From contig JADJTL010000001.1 of assembly GCA_016711215.1 (NCBI GenBank), positions 62,001 through 126,000 on the forward strand: a DNA stretch of 64,000 bases. The letters are read 5' to 3'. The position numbers and the translations under genes are program-made. This DNA comes from Pseudomonadota bacterium (GTDB lineage Bacteria; Myxococcota_A; Polyangia; GCA-2747355). How positions within the stretch are numbered: position 1 is the first letter of the stretch; every line of letters begins with the position of its first letter. Under the pieces are notes generated by a model, which made no database searches, had not been told where the DNA came from, and saw only the letters and a list, made by a program, of their open reading frames with translations. Below, piece after piece: positions 19,011 through 28,427 of the stretch.

Positions 19011-20848
19011 CGACCCTCGCCGAGCAGCAGGGACCCACGCCGGCGCGCTGGAGGCGCGTCCTCGGCAGCCGCCCGCTATGGTTGGTCCTGCTGAGCCTGG
19101 GCGCGACCTGCTGGGCGTTGCAGGCGCCCTTTTACCTCGACGCCGTCTCGCGCATCGGGCTGAATCCGGACCTGCGGCAGCTCGGTCACCTCTGGGATCG
19201 GCTGATCTACCCGCCCTCCGAGTACTTCAACTTCGACCGCAACGATCCGTCGCGGCCGGTGGTCTTCGCGCTCTACACGCTGATCTGGTGGCTCGCGCCC
19301 AATCAGCCCTTTGGCTTCACGCTCTTCAACCTGCTGCTGCACGCGTTGAACGCGGTGCTGGTCTTTGTCTGCGCGCGCTGGCTGCTGGGCCGGCTCTGGC
19401 CGGAGCGTGCCGCGGAGACGCCCGCCTTCGTGGTGGCGGCGCTCTTCGCGCTCTCGCCGCTGAACGTCGGCACGGCGATCTACAGCTATGCGCTGACGGA
19501 CGTGTTGGCGTTGACTTTCAGCCTGCTGGCGTTGATGGCTTTCGTGCGCGGCAGCGAGCGCGGGCGCTCGAGCGCGATGCCGTGGCGCTGGCGCCTGGCG
19601 GCGTGGAGCAGCCTGCTCGCGGGTCTCTTTGCCAAGCAGTCGCTGGCTGTGCTGCCGCTGGCGATCGTGGCGGCTGACTACTTCGTGCTGGCGGCAGGGC
19701 GTTGGTCGGCCCTGCGTCGGCAGGCGCTGACGCACCTCGGCCTCTTCGCCATCGTCGGGGCGTATCTCGCTTGGCGACAGAGCTACTTCGGCCTGATCGG
19801 GGACGTCGAGGGCGTGCGTTACCTTTGGAACCGCTGGGACTACCTGGCCGCGCAGCCGGAGGTGGTGCTGCGCTACATCGGTGGGCTCTTGGTGCCGATC
19901 GACCTGAGCCTCGACCACGCCTTCGGCAGCCACGTGGCCGGGAGCTGGTTGCCGCGCGTGGGCCTGCCTTGGGTGGTCTTGCTCGCTCTGCTCCTGGCGA
20001 CGCTGCGGCTGGCGCTCAAGGGCGGGGCCTTCGCAGCCTCAGCGGCCTGCGCGCTGCTGTGGTTCTTTCTGCAGCTGGCGCCGACCTCGAGCCTGATGCC
20101 GACGGTCGACGCGATGGTCGAGCGCCGGGTGTACCTGCCCAGCGTCGGGCTCTATCTATTTCTGGTGCTGGTGGTAGAGCAACTGCGGCAGGCGACCCGC
20201 TCGAACGCGGGCGGAGGCCGAGCGCACCGGCGCGAGCGGCTCTGGCACTACGGGCCGGCGCTGCTGGCGGGCCTGGTCCTCTGCGCCTTCGGCCTGGTCT
20301 CGGCGCGGCGCAGCTACCAGTTTCGGGATCCGGTGGCGACGTGGCAGAGCGTGGTCGCGCTCTACCCCGATAGTCCGCGCGCGTTGAGCAACCTCGCCGC
20401 GGCCCAGCTCGACCGGCGCCATTACCGAGCGGCGCACGCGCTCTTTCAGCGCGCGACCAAGCTGCAGAGCGCGGCCTTCAGCGATTGGTACAACCTCGGT
20501 GACATCTATGAGCGGCGGGACAGTGGCTTCTACGATCCCGCGCGCGCGACGCTGATGTATCGCCGAGCGCTGGCGGTCAACCCGGGCTACGCGCTGGTCT
20601 TCTTCCGCCTGGCGCGGCTGCTGCAACTGCGCGGCGAGTTCGACGAGGCGCGGGAACTCTATCGGCGCAGCATCGGCGCCGGCGTGGAGCTGGTCGATAG
20701 CTACAACAACCTCGGGCTGATCGAGCTCGAGCAAGGGCGGCTCGGCGCCGCGCGTCAGGCCTTCCAGCAGGCCCTGACCCTCGCGCCTGGCTACGCACGA
20801 GCGCGGCTCAACCTCGAGCGGCTGGAGCAAGTCCAGGGCGCTCGCTAG
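19007..20848 (+). CDS. Polytopic membrane protein with C-terminal TPR repeats (TMTC/GT-C-like)
   Basis: 613 residues. The first 420 or so are strongly hydrophobic with about ten membrane segments. They include a stretch like the RPL/NLLLHALNA region of TMTC/PMT-type glycosyltransferases (SRPVVFALYTLIWWLAPN; FTLFNLLLHALNAVLVF). The C-terminal 160 residues are TPR repeats (SNLAAAQLDRRHYRAAHALF, WYNLGDIYE, YNNLGLIELEQGRLGAARQA). I chose the ATG at 19007, which overlaps the previous stop as ATGA; a longer frame exists from 18914. A role in protein or cell-envelope glycosylation is possible from the fold but not shown. Confidence 0.82.
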   Translation: MTTLAEQQGPTPARWRRVLGSRPLWLVLLSLGATCWALQAPFYLDAVSRIGLNPDLRQLGHLWDRLIYPPSEYFNFDRNDPSRPVVFALYTLIWWLAPNQPFGFTLFNLLLHALNAVLVFVCARWLLGRLWPERAAETPAFVVAALFALSPLNVGTAIYSYALTDVLALTFSLLALMAFVRGSERGRSSAMPWRWRLAAWSSLLAGLFAKQSLAVLPLAIVAADYFVLAAGRWSALRRQALTHLGLFAIVGAYLAWRQSYFGLIGDVEGVRYLWNRWDYLAAQPEVVLRYIGGLLVPIDLSLDHAFGSHVAGSWLPRVGLPWVVLLALLLATLRLALKGGAFAASAACALLWFFLQLAPTSSLMPTVDAMVERRVYLPSVGLYLFLVLVVEQLRQATRSNAGGGRAHRRERLWHYGPALLAGLVLCAFGLVSARRSYQFRDPVATWQSVVALYPDSPRALSNLAAAQLDRRHYRAAHALFQRATKLQSAAFSDWYNLGDIYERRDSGFYDPARATLMYRRALAVNPGYALVFFRLARLLQLRGEFDEARELYRRSIGAGVELVDSYNNLGLIELEQGRLGAARQAFQQALTLAPGYARARLNLERLEQVQGAR

Positions 20849-20893
20849 GCGGTGCTCGCCCGGCGCGCACGGGCAGCGGAAACCCAGCGTCCG

Positions 20894-21757
20894 TCAGAAC
20901 GCGTCGTCGGTCGTGGCGTGCGCCACGCCCAGGCCCGCGGCGCGCGCGAGGCGCAGCAGGCGGGGGTCGAGCAGCGAGGCGGGCTGCACGTTGGCCAGCG
21001 CCTTGCGCATGCGCTGCTTCAGGTCGGGGTCGTCGTGCTCGAGCGTGGCCAGCAGGTGCTTGATCACCTGGCGGCGGCGGTCGCTCGCGCCGCAGTGCGG
21101 GCTGGCGCAGGGAATCACCGCGAGCTGTCGTGCTGCCGCGTAGGCCGCGATGTCGCGCTCGAGCGCGTAGCAGAGCGGCCGGATCACGGTCGGCGGGCCA
21201 TCCTTCGGCGCCAACGCCGGGGCCATCGCGCGCAGCGTCCCAGCGTAGAAGAGATTGATCAGCAGCGTCTCCAGCAGATCGTCGAGGTGGTGGCCGAGCG
21301 CCAACTTGGTGAAGCCCTCGCGCCGCGCCAGCGTGTAGAAGGCGCCGCGTCGGATGCGTGAGCAGAGCGGACAGGCGGCCTGTCCCGGGGCCAACTTCTC
21401 GGCGACGAGCTGCTCGACCGGCGCGCGCAGTAGGTGGATGCGCACGCCGCGCTCCTCGGCGAAGCGACGGACGACCTCGGGTTGGTAGTCGGCGTAGCCA
21501 GGGTCGAGGTTGACAGCCTCGAGGGTGAAGGCGATGGGTGCCCGGCGCTGCAGCCGCAGCAGCAGCTCGAGCAAGGTCGCCGAGTCCTTGCCTCCCGAGA
21601 GCGCGACCAGCACGCGGTCGCCGGCGGTGATCATCCCGAAGTCGGCGACGGCCTGGCCGAGCGCGCGGGCGAGCTTGCGCTCCAGGCGCGGCAGCTCGTC
21701 TTGCGTCGGCTCGAACTGCGTCGGGATCGCGCGGTCGGTGCTGGTGGAGGGCGCCAT
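20894..21757 (-). CDS. ttcA: TtcA-like tRNA 2-thiocytidine biosynthesis protein
   Basis: A 287-residue PP-loop ATPase with SGGKDSATLLE near residue 54, a CPLC pair and a further Cys in IPCASPHCG, and GHHLDDLLETLL, all typical of TtcA. TtcA uses ATP and an iron-sulfur cluster to 2-thiolate cytidine 32 in tRNA. Two adjacent ATGs (21760 and 21757) are possible. AGGAG is 3 bases from the first and 6 from the second, so I chose 21757. The related CTU1/TtuA families are alternatives, but the Cys pattern favours TtcA. Confidence 0.88.
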   Translation of the reverse strand: MAPSTSTDRAIPTQFEPTQDELPRLERKLARALGQAVADFGMITAGDRVLVALSGGKDSATLLELLLRLQRRAPIAFTLEAVNLDPGYADYQPEVVRRFAEERGVRIHLLRAPVEQLVAEKLAPGQAACPLCSRIRRGAFYTLARREGFTKLALGHHLDDLLETLLINLFYAGTLRAMAPALAPKDGPPTVIRPLCYALERDIAAYAAARQLAVIPCASPHCGASDRRRQVIKHLLATLEHDDPDLKQRMRKALANVQPASLLDPRLLRLARAAGLGVAHATTDDAF

Positions 21758-21790
21758 CATCGTCTCCTGATAGTCGATCCGCCGCGCCCC

Positions 21791-21829
21791 GGCAATCGCC
21801 CCCGGCAATCGCCCCCGGCAATCGCCCCC
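21791..21829 (+). repeat. 3 tandem copies of 13-bp GGCAATCGCCCCC
   Basis: Three perfect copies lie between the ttcA start and the stop of the upstream sulfate-binding gene. They are not coding. They could form short GC-rich structure in the transcript between the two genes. Confidence 0.9.
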
Positions 21830-21837
21830 GGCGCGCG

Positions 21838-22881
21838 CTAGCGGCGCGCGTAGATCTCGTCGAAGGTCCCGCCCTCGGCGAAATGCTCGGCCTGGGCGCG
21901 GGCCCAGCCGCCGAAGGCCTCCTCGACGGTGAAGAGCGCGACCGGCGGGAAGCGCTCGGCGAAGCGTGCCAGCAGCGGCGCGGCGCGCGGCCGATAGCCC
22001 TGGCGCGCGGCGAGCTCCTGGGCCGCATCGGTGTAGAGAAAGCGCAGGTAGGCCTCCGCCAGGGCGCGGCTCCGATGGCGGTCGACGTTGCGGTCGACGA
22101 GCGCCACCGGCGGCTCGGCGAGGATGCTGAGGGAGGGGCGCACGAGCGCGAAGCGCCGGGCGCCGAGGGTTTGCAGCACCAGCAGCGCCTCGCTCTCCCA
22201 GGCGATCAGTACGTCGCCGATGCCGCGCTGCGCGAAGGTCGTGGTCGCTCCGCGGGCGCCGGCGTCGAGCACCGGGACATTGCGATAGAGCGCCCTGACG
22301 AAGGTTCGCGCCCCTTCGGGCGTGCCGCCGGGGCGGCGCAGCGCATAACCCCAGGCGGCGAGGTAGTTCCAGCGCGCCCCGCCGGAGGACTTCGGGTTGG
22401 GCGTGATCACCGCGACCCCGGGTCGCACGAGATCGTCCCAGTCGCGCAGCTGCTTCGGGTTGCCGCGGCGCACGAGGAAGACGATCGTCGAGGTGAAGGG
22501 CACGCCCTGCTCGGGCAGGCGCCGCCGCCAGTCCGCGGCGAGCAGCCCCGCACGCGCAATGGCGTCGATGTCGTAGGCCAGGCCCAGCGTCACGACGTCC
22601 GCCTCGAGCCCGTCGATCACCGCGCGCGCCTGCTTGCCGGAGCCGCCATGCGATTGATGGATCGTCACCGATCGACCGGTCCGTCGCCGCCAAGCCCGGG
22701 CGAAGGCCGCGTTGAGCGCGCTGAAGAGCGCGTGCGTCGGATCATAGGAGACATTGAGCAGCGTAGCGTCGCCCCTTCCCGAACCCCGCTCACCGTGGCA
22801 GGCCGTCAAGAGGACGAGGCTGGCGACCGCGAGTCGCGGCCTGGCGCGCGGGCGCTCGCGGCCGCTGATGCGCATGTGCAT
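21838..22881 (-). CDS. Sulfate/thiosulfate-binding lipoprotein (Sbp-like)
   Basis: The 347-residue protein matches sulfate-binding proteins closely ([61 protein letters not shown]). The leader ends LLTAC, so it is a lipoprotein rather than a free periplasmic protein. I chose the ATG at 22881, which has AAAGGA five bases upstream. No cysT, cysW or cysA genes are adjacent; the downstream gene is a tRNA thiolase, which may simply share sulfur metabolism. It may serve a transporter encoded elsewhere. Confidence 0.9.
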   Translation of the reverse strand: MHMRISGRERPRARPRLAVASLVLLTACHGERGSGRGDATLLNVSYDPTHALFSALNAAFARAWRRRTGRSVTIHQSHGGSGKQARAVIDGLEADVVTLGLAYDIDAIARAGLLAADWRRRLPEQGVPFTSTIVFLVRRGNPKQLRDWDDLVRPGVAVITPNPKSSGGARWNYLAAWGYALRRPGGTPEGARTFVRALYRNVPVLDAGARGATTTFAQRGIGDVLIAWESEALLVLQTLGARRFALVRPSLSILAEPPVALVDRNVDRHRSRALAEAYLRFLYTDAAQELAARQGYRPRAAPLLARFAERFPPVALFTVEEAFGGWARAQAEHFAEGGTFDEIYARR

Positions 22882-23299
22882 GGGCGTCCTTTCAACGTCG
22901 AAGCGACGACGCGGCGATCCTGCAGCCAACTGAGGCGCTCGAGCTCAGCACCCTGACCGCCGGGCAGGTGCTTGCTCGTCATCCGGCTACGACCGGAGGT
23001 GCGCTGAACGTGATAGCCGACGACGCAGGTGGAGGCCAAGCGAAGGGTGGCGAGCGCCGCTCTCCGCGCCCAGCCCGTCGGCGCGACCGCTGGGCCGCCA
23101 CACCGAGGCAACGCGCGCTGCGCGGCGCCGTGCCTTCCCCGCGCCCTGGTTGACGAGCGGCGGCGCTAATGGCGGATTGCCAAAAACCGGCCGAGTTGCG
23201 ACCATGCCCGCCCGTGGGTCGGCAGCGCGCGTCGCACCGGCGGCGGGTGCGCCCAACGCCCGCCCGCCGCGAGCTGCGCCGACGACGGTTGCCCCAAGA
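22882..23299. other. Intergenic region upstream of cbb3 operon
   Basis: 418 bp between divergent genes. The ccoNO frame is open back to 23150 and offers other starts (TTG 23150, ATG 23204), but the encoded extension is low-complexity Ala/Pro/Arg. I see no separate gene, no clear FNR-type palindrome and no strong promoter. Confidence 0.5.
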
Positions 23300-25591
23300 A
23301 TGACGGGCTATCCCAAGGACGAAGTGGTGACGACAAAGAGCGGGCCCGAGGCCCAAGCCCTGCCGCAGGAGAGCTTCAGCTACGACGACGGGATCGTGCG
23401 CCGTTTCGTCTTGGCGACGGTCGTCTGGGGTATCGTGGGGATGACCGTCGGCTTGCTGCTGGCCTTGCAGCTCGGACTGCATCAGCTCAATTTCGGGCTG
23501 CCCTGGACGAGCTTCGGCCGCTTGCGACCGCTGCACACCAACGCGGTGATCTTCGCCTTCGCCGCCAACGGCATCTTCGCCGCCGTCTATTACTCATGCC
23601 AGCGCCTGCTCAAGGCGCGGATGTTCTCGGGCTTGCTCAGCGCGATCCACTTCTGGGGCTGGCAGGCGATCATCGTCGCGGCCGCGATCACGCTGCCGCT
23701 CGGCTATACGCAGGGCAAGGAGTACGCCGAGCTCGAGTGGCCGATCGACCTCGCGATTGCCGTCGTCTGGGTCGTGTTCGCGATCAATGTCTTCGGCACG
23801 ATCGCCCGCCGCCGCGAGCGCCACCTCTACGTCGCGATCTGGTTCTACATCGCCAGCATCGTCACGGTCGCGCTGCTCCACATCTTCAACGGCCTGGCGA
23901 TTCCCGCCGGTGCGCTGAAGAGCTATTCGATCTACGCGGGCGTCCAGGACGCCTTCATGCAGTGGTGGTACGGCCACAACGCCGTCGCCTTCGTCCTGAC
24001 CACGCCCTTCCTCGGCATGATGTACTACTTCTTGCCCAAGGCGGCCGAGCGCCCGGTCTTCTCCTACCGGCTCTCGATCCTGCACTTCTGGACGCTGGTC
24101 TTCCTCTACATCTGGGCCGGGCCGCACCACCTGCACTACACGGCCCTGCCGAGCTGGGCCTCGACGCTGGGGATGGTCTTCTCGCTGATGCTGTGGATGC
24201 CCTCCTGGGGCGGGATGATCAACGGCCTGCTGACCCTGCGCGGCGCCTGGAACAAGGTGGCCGAGGAGCCGGTGCTGAAGTTCTACGTCGTCGCCATCAC
24301 CTTCTACGGCATGTCGACCTTCGAAGGCCCGATGATGTCGATCAAGAGCGTCAACGCGCTCTCGCACTACACCGACTGGACGATCGCACACGTGCACGCG
24401 GGAGCGCTCGGTTGGGTCGGGTTCATGATCTTCGGCATGCTCTACTGGCTCGCTCCCCGCATCTTCCAGACTGAGCTCTACAGCAAGGCGCTGGCCACGA
24501 CGCACTTCTGGATCGCGACGATCGGCATCGTGCTCTACGTCGTCTCGATTTGGACCGCGGGGATCACGCAGGGCCTGATGTGGCGCGCCTTCGACGAGAG
24601 CGGTCGCCTGGCCTACCCGGAGTTTGTCGAGACGGTGGTCAAGCTGCTGCCGATGTATTGGGTGCGGGCCCTTGGCGGCCTGCTCTATCTCAGCGGCGCG
24701 CTGCTGATGGGCTACAACCTGCTGCGGACCTGGCAGCGTCGCCCGGCCCAATACGCTGAGCCCAGCTACACGGCGCCCGCGCTGGCCCCCGACTTCGTCG
24801 AGCCGCCGCCGCCGCTCTCCCCGCTCGAGGCGTCGCACGCGCCCGTGGCGCAGATCGGGATCCGCCTGGAGAAGCTCTTGCTCGGCTACTGGCATCGCCG
24901 CTGGGAGGGGTTGCCGCTGCTGCTGACGGTGCTGACGGTGCTCGCGGTGGTCGTCGCCTCACTCTTCGAGATCCTGCCGACCTTCCTGATCCGATCGAAC
25001 GTGCCGACGATCGCCAGCGTGCGCCCCTACACGCCGCTCGAGCTGGTAGGCCGCGACATCTACCTGCGCGAGGGCTGTTACAATTGCCACTCGCAGATGG
25101 TGCGCCCCTTTCGCGCGGAGACCGAGCGCTATGGCGAGTACAGCAAGGCCGGCGAGTTCGTCTACGACCACCCCTTTCAATGGGGCAGCCGCCGCATTGG
25201 CCCGGATCTGCACCGGGTCGGCGGCAAGTATCCGCATCTCTGGCACGTCGGGCATATGGACAATCCGCGCTCGATTCAGTCCGGCTCGATCATGCCCAGC
25301 TACGGCTGGCTGCTGCAGCACGACCTTGATTTCGGCGTGATTCAGCGGCGCGTCGACGCGATGGCGATGATCGGGGTGCCCTACGATCGGGCAGCGCTGA
25401 CGCGAGCCGAGGCGCTGGCCAGGGCGCAGGCTCGTGAGCTCGCCGCCGTGGTCGTGAAGGAGGGCGGCGCGGCAGGATTGGAGGGCAAGGAGATCATCGC
25501 GCTGACGGCCTATCTGCAGCGGCTCGGCACCGACCTCAAGGCGCCGCCGCTGGCGGCCGGCGCTGCCGCTGGCGCCGGAGCGAGCCCTTGA
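23300..25591 (+). CDS. ccoNO: cbb3 cytochrome c oxidase, fused CcoN-CcoO subunits
   Basis: One chain of 763 residues carries both core subunits. The N-terminal ~490 residues are CcoN, with about twelve membrane helices and haem/copper ligands in [24 protein letters not shown] and [10 protein letters not shown]. The C-terminal ~220 residues are CcoO, with a membrane anchor ([11 protein letters not shown] region), the haem c motif CYNCH and the Met ligand in SIMPSYGWL. The join is a short Pro-rich linker (about residues 490-520). This is the terminal oxidase that reduces oxygen to water with high affinity. The start is uncertain: 23300 gives a CcoN-like N-terminus. It is followed by ccoQ with an overlapping TTGA. 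Confidence 0.92.
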   Translation: MTGYPKDEVVTTKSGPEAQALPQESFSYDDGIVRRFVLATVVWGIVGMTVGLLLALQLGLHQLNFGLPWTSFGRLRPLHTNAVIFAFAANGIFAAVYYSCQRLLKARMFSGLLSAIHFWGWQAIIVAAAITLPLGYTQGKEYAELEWPIDLAIAVVWVVFAINVFGTIARRRERHLYVAIWFYIASIVTVALLHIFNGLAIPAGALKSYSIYAGVQDAFMQWWYGHNAVAFVLTTPFLGMMYYFLPKAAERPVFSYRLSILHFWTLVFLYIWAGPHHLHYTALPSWASTLGMVFSLMLWMPSWGGMINGLLTLRGAWNKVAEEPVLKFYVVAITFYGMSTFEGPMMSIKSVNALSHYTDWTIAHVHAGALGWVGFMIFGMLYWLAPRIFQTELYSKALATTHFWIATIGIVLYVVSIWTAGITQGLMWRAFDESGRLAYPEFVETVVKLLPMYWVRALGGLLYLSGALLMGYNLLRTWQRRPAQYAEPSYTAPALAPDFVEPPPPLSPLEASHAPVAQIGIRLEKLLLGYWHRRWEGLPLLLTVLTVLAVVVASLFEILPTFLIRSNVPTIASVRPYTPLELVGRDIYLREGCYNCHSQMVRPFRAETERYGEYSKAGEFVYDHPFQWGSRRIGPDLHRVGGKYPHLWHVGHMDNPRSIQSGSIMPSYGWLLQHDLDFGVIQRRVDAMAMIGVPYDRAALTRAEALARAQARELAAVVVKEGGAAGLEGKEIIALTAYLQRLGTDLKAPPLAAGAAAGAGASP

Positions 25592-25791
25592 GCCTCTCGG
25601 AGTCGGTCGCGCGCGCGGGGCTGGCGTTCTATGCCGAGGTGGCGCTGGTTATCTTCTTTGCGGTCTTCGCTGGCATCTTGCTGTATACGCTGGCGCGTCG
25701 TCATAGTGGCCGCTACGAGCGGATGCGCCGCCTGCCCCTCGAGGACGGGAACCCGCACGACCCGACGCTGCCGCTAGGAGAAGAGCCGTGA
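25588..25791 (+). CDS. ccoQ: cbb3 oxidase small subunit CcoQ-like
   Basis: A 67-residue protein with one transmembrane helix ([20 protein letters not shown]) followed by a basic and polar tail, matching CcoQ in size, topology and position. It starts at a TTG that overlaps the ccoNO stop (TTGA) with GGAG seven bases upstream. CcoQ stabilises the oxidase. Its own stop overlaps the ccoP start (GTGA). Confidence 0.85.
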   Translation: MSLSESVARAGLAFYAEVALVIFFAVFAGILLYTLARRHSGRYERMRRLPLEDGNPHDPTLPLGEEP

Positions 25792-26393
25792 GCGCGAGCG
25801 AGTCGCAGACGCCTGCCCCGATCGATGAGAACCGGCTGCTCGGGCACGCCTACGATGGGATCGAGGAGTACGACAACCCGCTGCCCGGCTGGTGGGTCTG
25901 GCTCTTCATCGCCAGCATCGTCTTCGCGCTCGGCTACTGGGTCTTCTATCACGGTGGGGGCCCTGGGCAGTCCGAGACGGCGGGTTATGCCGAGGACATG
26001 GCGGCCTTCAACGAGCAGCAGGCGAAGTTGGCGGCGCGGGCCGGCAAGGTCGACGAGGCGCTGCTGGCGCGGCTCGCCCGCGACCCCGCGGCGATCGCTG
26101 AGAGCAAAGTGCTCTTCCTCGCGAAGTGCATGCCCTGTCATGGCACCCACGGCGAGGGGAAGATCGGCCCCAACCTCACCGACCTGCATCAGCTGCACGG
26201 CAGCGGGCGCGTCGACCTCTACCAGACGATCCGCGACGGCGTGGTGGCCAAGGGCATGATCGCCTGGGGCAAGCTGCTGCAGCCGGCCGAGCTGTTGAAG
26301 CTCACGGCCTACGTCGCGACGCTGCGCGGGACCTTCGCCGCAGACGGCAAGGCGCCGCAGGGCGACGCGGTGACGGCCTTCAGTAATCAGTGA
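25788..26393 (+). CDS. ccoP: cbb3 oxidase cytochrome c subunit CcoP, single haem
   Basis: 201 residues: a CcoP N-terminal domain (HAYDGIEEYDNPLPGWW, then one membrane helix) and one cytochrome c domain with CMPCH and a distal Met in GMIAWG. Canonical CcoP has two haem c sites and about 300 residues, so one cytochrome domain is absent. It passes electrons to CcoO. GTG start overlapping the ccoQ stop. Confidence 0.9.
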   Translation: MSASESQTPAPIDENRLLGHAYDGIEEYDNPLPGWWVWLFIASIVFALGYWVFYHGGGPGQSETAGYAEDMAAFNEQQAKLAARAGKVDEALLARLARDPAAIAESKVLFLAKCMPCHGTHGEGKIGPNLTDLHQLHGSGRVDLYQTIRDGVVAKGMIAWGKLLQPAELLKLTAYVATLRGTFAADGKAPQGDAVTAFSNQ

Positions 26394-26407
26394 CTGAAAG
26401 GAGAGCG

Positions 26408-26443
26408 ATGCTCGACGGGGCATCGAAGCCCCCCGGCCCATGA
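26408..26443 (+). other. Leader ORF (11 codons) coupled to ccoG, with hairpin
   Basis: The sequence GGAGAG followed by ATG at 26408 is the only good ribosome site in the ccoP-ccoG gap. It opens an 11-codon frame (MLDGASKPPGP) whose TGA overlaps the ccoG ATG (ATGA at 26440). Inside it GGGGC (26417-26421) and GCCCC (26428-26432) can pair around a six-base loop. ccoG itself has no separate ribosome site, so it may be translated by termination-reinitiation from this leader. Confidence 0.5.
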
Positions 26444-27897
26444 CCAGCAAGGAACACCCCAACGCCCCCGTCCTCTCGACGCTGAACCGGGATGGCTCGC
26501 GTCGCCAGGTGCGACCGAAGCTCTCTCGGGGCCGCTTCCAGCGGCGCCGCGCGTTCGTCGGCTACGCGTTGATCGCGCTCTTCACCGCGAGCCCCTACCT
26601 GCGCCTGCACGGCCGGCCGCTGGTGCTATTGGATCTGCCGCGCCGCGAATTCACGCTCTTCGGCACGACCTTCCTGCCAACCGATTCGATGCTGCTGATG
26701 CTGCTCTTGGTCAGCATCGTCGTCAGCATCTTCCTGCTGACGGCGCTCCTCGGCCGCGTCTGGTGCGGCTGGGCCTGCCCGCAGACCGTCTACTTGGAGC
26801 TGATCTACCGCCCGATCGAGCGCTTCTTCGAGGGTAGCCCGCGGCAGCAGCGCGCGCTCGACCGTGGCCTGCCCAGTCGCCGGCGCTTGCTGAAGAACGT
26901 CGTCTTCCTCCTGCTTTCGGCCTTTCTCGCCCACACCTTCCTGGCGTACTTCGTCGGTGTCGAGCGCCTCCTGCTGTGGGTGCGGCGCTCGCCCTTCGAG
27001 CATCCGGCGGCCTTCTTGGTGATGGCGGTGACCACCGCGCTCATGTTTCTCGACTTCGCCTGGTTTCGCGAGCAGACCTGCATCGTCGCCTGTCCCTACG
27101 GGCGGCTGCAGTCGGTCCTGCTCGATCGGCAGTCGATGATCGTGGGCTATGATCTTCGCCGCGGCGAACCGCGCGGCAAGTTGAGGCGCGCAGCGGCCGC
27201 GCCGATCGTCGGGACCCCAGGCGACGCCGGGGCCGGAGACTGCATCGATTGCCGCGCCTGCGTGCAAACCTGCCCGACCGGCATCGACATCCGTGAGGGG
27301 CTGCAGCTGGAGTGCGTCGGCTGCACGCAGTGCATCGACGCCTGCGACGCGATCATGACCCGCGTGGGCAAGCCGCGCGGCCTGATTCGTTACACCTCGC
27401 AGGACGAGCTCGCGGGCCGCACGCGCCGGCTCCTGCGGCCGCGCGTCGTGATCTACCCAACGGTCCTCGCGCTGGTGGTGGGCTTGCTGGCGTTGGCGCT
27501 CGCGCGACGCCAACCGGCGGATCTCACGCTGCTACGTGCGGGTGGTCGGCCCTTCGCGTTGCTCGATGGCCCCGACGGGCGTCCTGGCGCCAGCGTCTCG
27601 AATCAGCTCCTCTTGAAGATCGTCAATCGCACGGAGCGGCCGCGGCGCTACACGATCACGCTGCTCGATGCGGCGACCGCCGAGCTGGTGGCGCCGGAGA
27701 ACCCACTGGCGGTGGACGCGGGCAAGACGGGCACGATGATGGCCTTTGTCCTGGCGCCGCGCGCGCTCTTCGCCGCCGGTCCGCACGCCTTGCGGCTGCG
27801 GGTCAGCGACGGCGCAGGCTTCGTGCGAGAGCTACCCTACGCACTGCTCGGGCCGCGGGCTGCGGGCGGCGCGGCTGCGGCTGGAGCGCCACGATGA
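26440..27897 (+). CDS. ccoG: cbb3 oxidase assembly ferredoxin-like protein CcoG
   Basis: 485 residues with several membrane segments, the conserved GRVWCGWACPQTVY, and two 4Fe-4S ferredoxin motifs (CIDCRACVQTCPTGIDI and CVGCTQCIDACDAIM). The C-terminus is the periplasmic Ig-like FixG domain. CcoG is proposed to reduce copper for delivery to the oxidase. It lies in the oxidase operon, and its stop overlaps the ccoH start (ATGA). Confidence 0.95.
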   Translation: MTSKEHPNAPVLSTLNRDGSRRQVRPKLSRGRFQRRRAFVGYALIALFTASPYLRLHGRPLVLLDLPRREFTLFGTTFLPTDSMLLMLLLVSIVVSIFLLTALLGRVWCGWACPQTVYLELIYRPIERFFEGSPRQQRALDRGLPSRRRLLKNVVFLLLSAFLAHTFLAYFVGVERLLLWVRRSPFEHPAAFLVMAVTTALMFLDFAWFREQTCIVACPYGRLQSVLLDRQSMIVGYDLRRGEPRGKLRRAAAAPIVGTPGDAGAGDCIDCRACVQTCPTGIDIREGLQLECVGCTQCIDACDAIMTRVGKPRGLIRYTSQDELAGRTRRLLRPRVVIYPTVLALVVGLLALALARRQPADLTLLRAGGRPFALLDGPDGRPGASVSNQLLLKIVNRTERPRRYTITLLDAATAELVAPENPLAVDAGKTGTMMAFVLAPRALFAAGPHALRLRVSDGAGFVRELPYALLGPRAAGGAAAAGAPR

Positions 27898-28427
27898 AGC
27901 GCGGTTGGCAGTGGCCGTGGATCGTCGTCGGGCTGCTGACGGCGAACGCATTGGCCGTGCTGCTCTTGATCGTCGCTGCAAGCGGTGACCCGTCGCATGC
28001 CGTCGAGCCGGACTACTACGGCAAGAGCCTGGCCTGGGATACGGAGCAGGCGAAGGCGCGCGCGGCGGAGCGCTTCGGCTGGCGGCTCGCGCTCGCGGTC
28101 GTGCCCGCCCGCCAAGCGGGCCACCGCCGCGTCGAGGTCCGGCTGGCCGATCGCCGGGGCCGCGCGCTCGCAGGTGCACGGCTGCGGCTCGAGGCGCGCC
28201 ACCTCGCGCGGGCCAACGAGGTGTTGCGGAGCGCGCTGACGGCCCGTGACGGGGTTTCCTACGTCGCGACGCTGCCGCTGCGGCGCCGTGGGCTCTGGGA
28301 GCTGCGCTTGCTCGTCGAGCAGGGCGATCGGCGGCTGACGCGCCGCTTCCTGCGCGAGCTGGACACGCTGGAGCCGTCCGGGGCAGCCGCGGGCGCGGGA
28401 CTCCCGCGGACAGGAGGAGAGGGATGA
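27894..28427 (+). CDS. ccoH: CcoH/FixH family protein
   Basis: 177 residues with an N-terminal transmembrane helix (WPWIVVGLLTANALAVLLLIV) and the FixH signature VEPDYYGKSLAWD. FixH/CcoH helps cbb3 assembly. The ATG at 27894 overlaps the ccoG stop, and its own stop overlaps the next start, both as ATGA. Confidence 0.88.
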   Translation: MKRGWQWPWIVVGLLTANALAVLLLIVAASGDPSHAVEPDYYGKSLAWDTEQAKARAAERFGWRLALAVVPARQAGHRRVEVRLADRRGRALAGARLRLEARHLARANEVLRSALTARDGVSYVATLPLRRRGLWELRLLVEQGDRRLTRRFLRELDTLEPSGAAAGAGLPRTGGEG

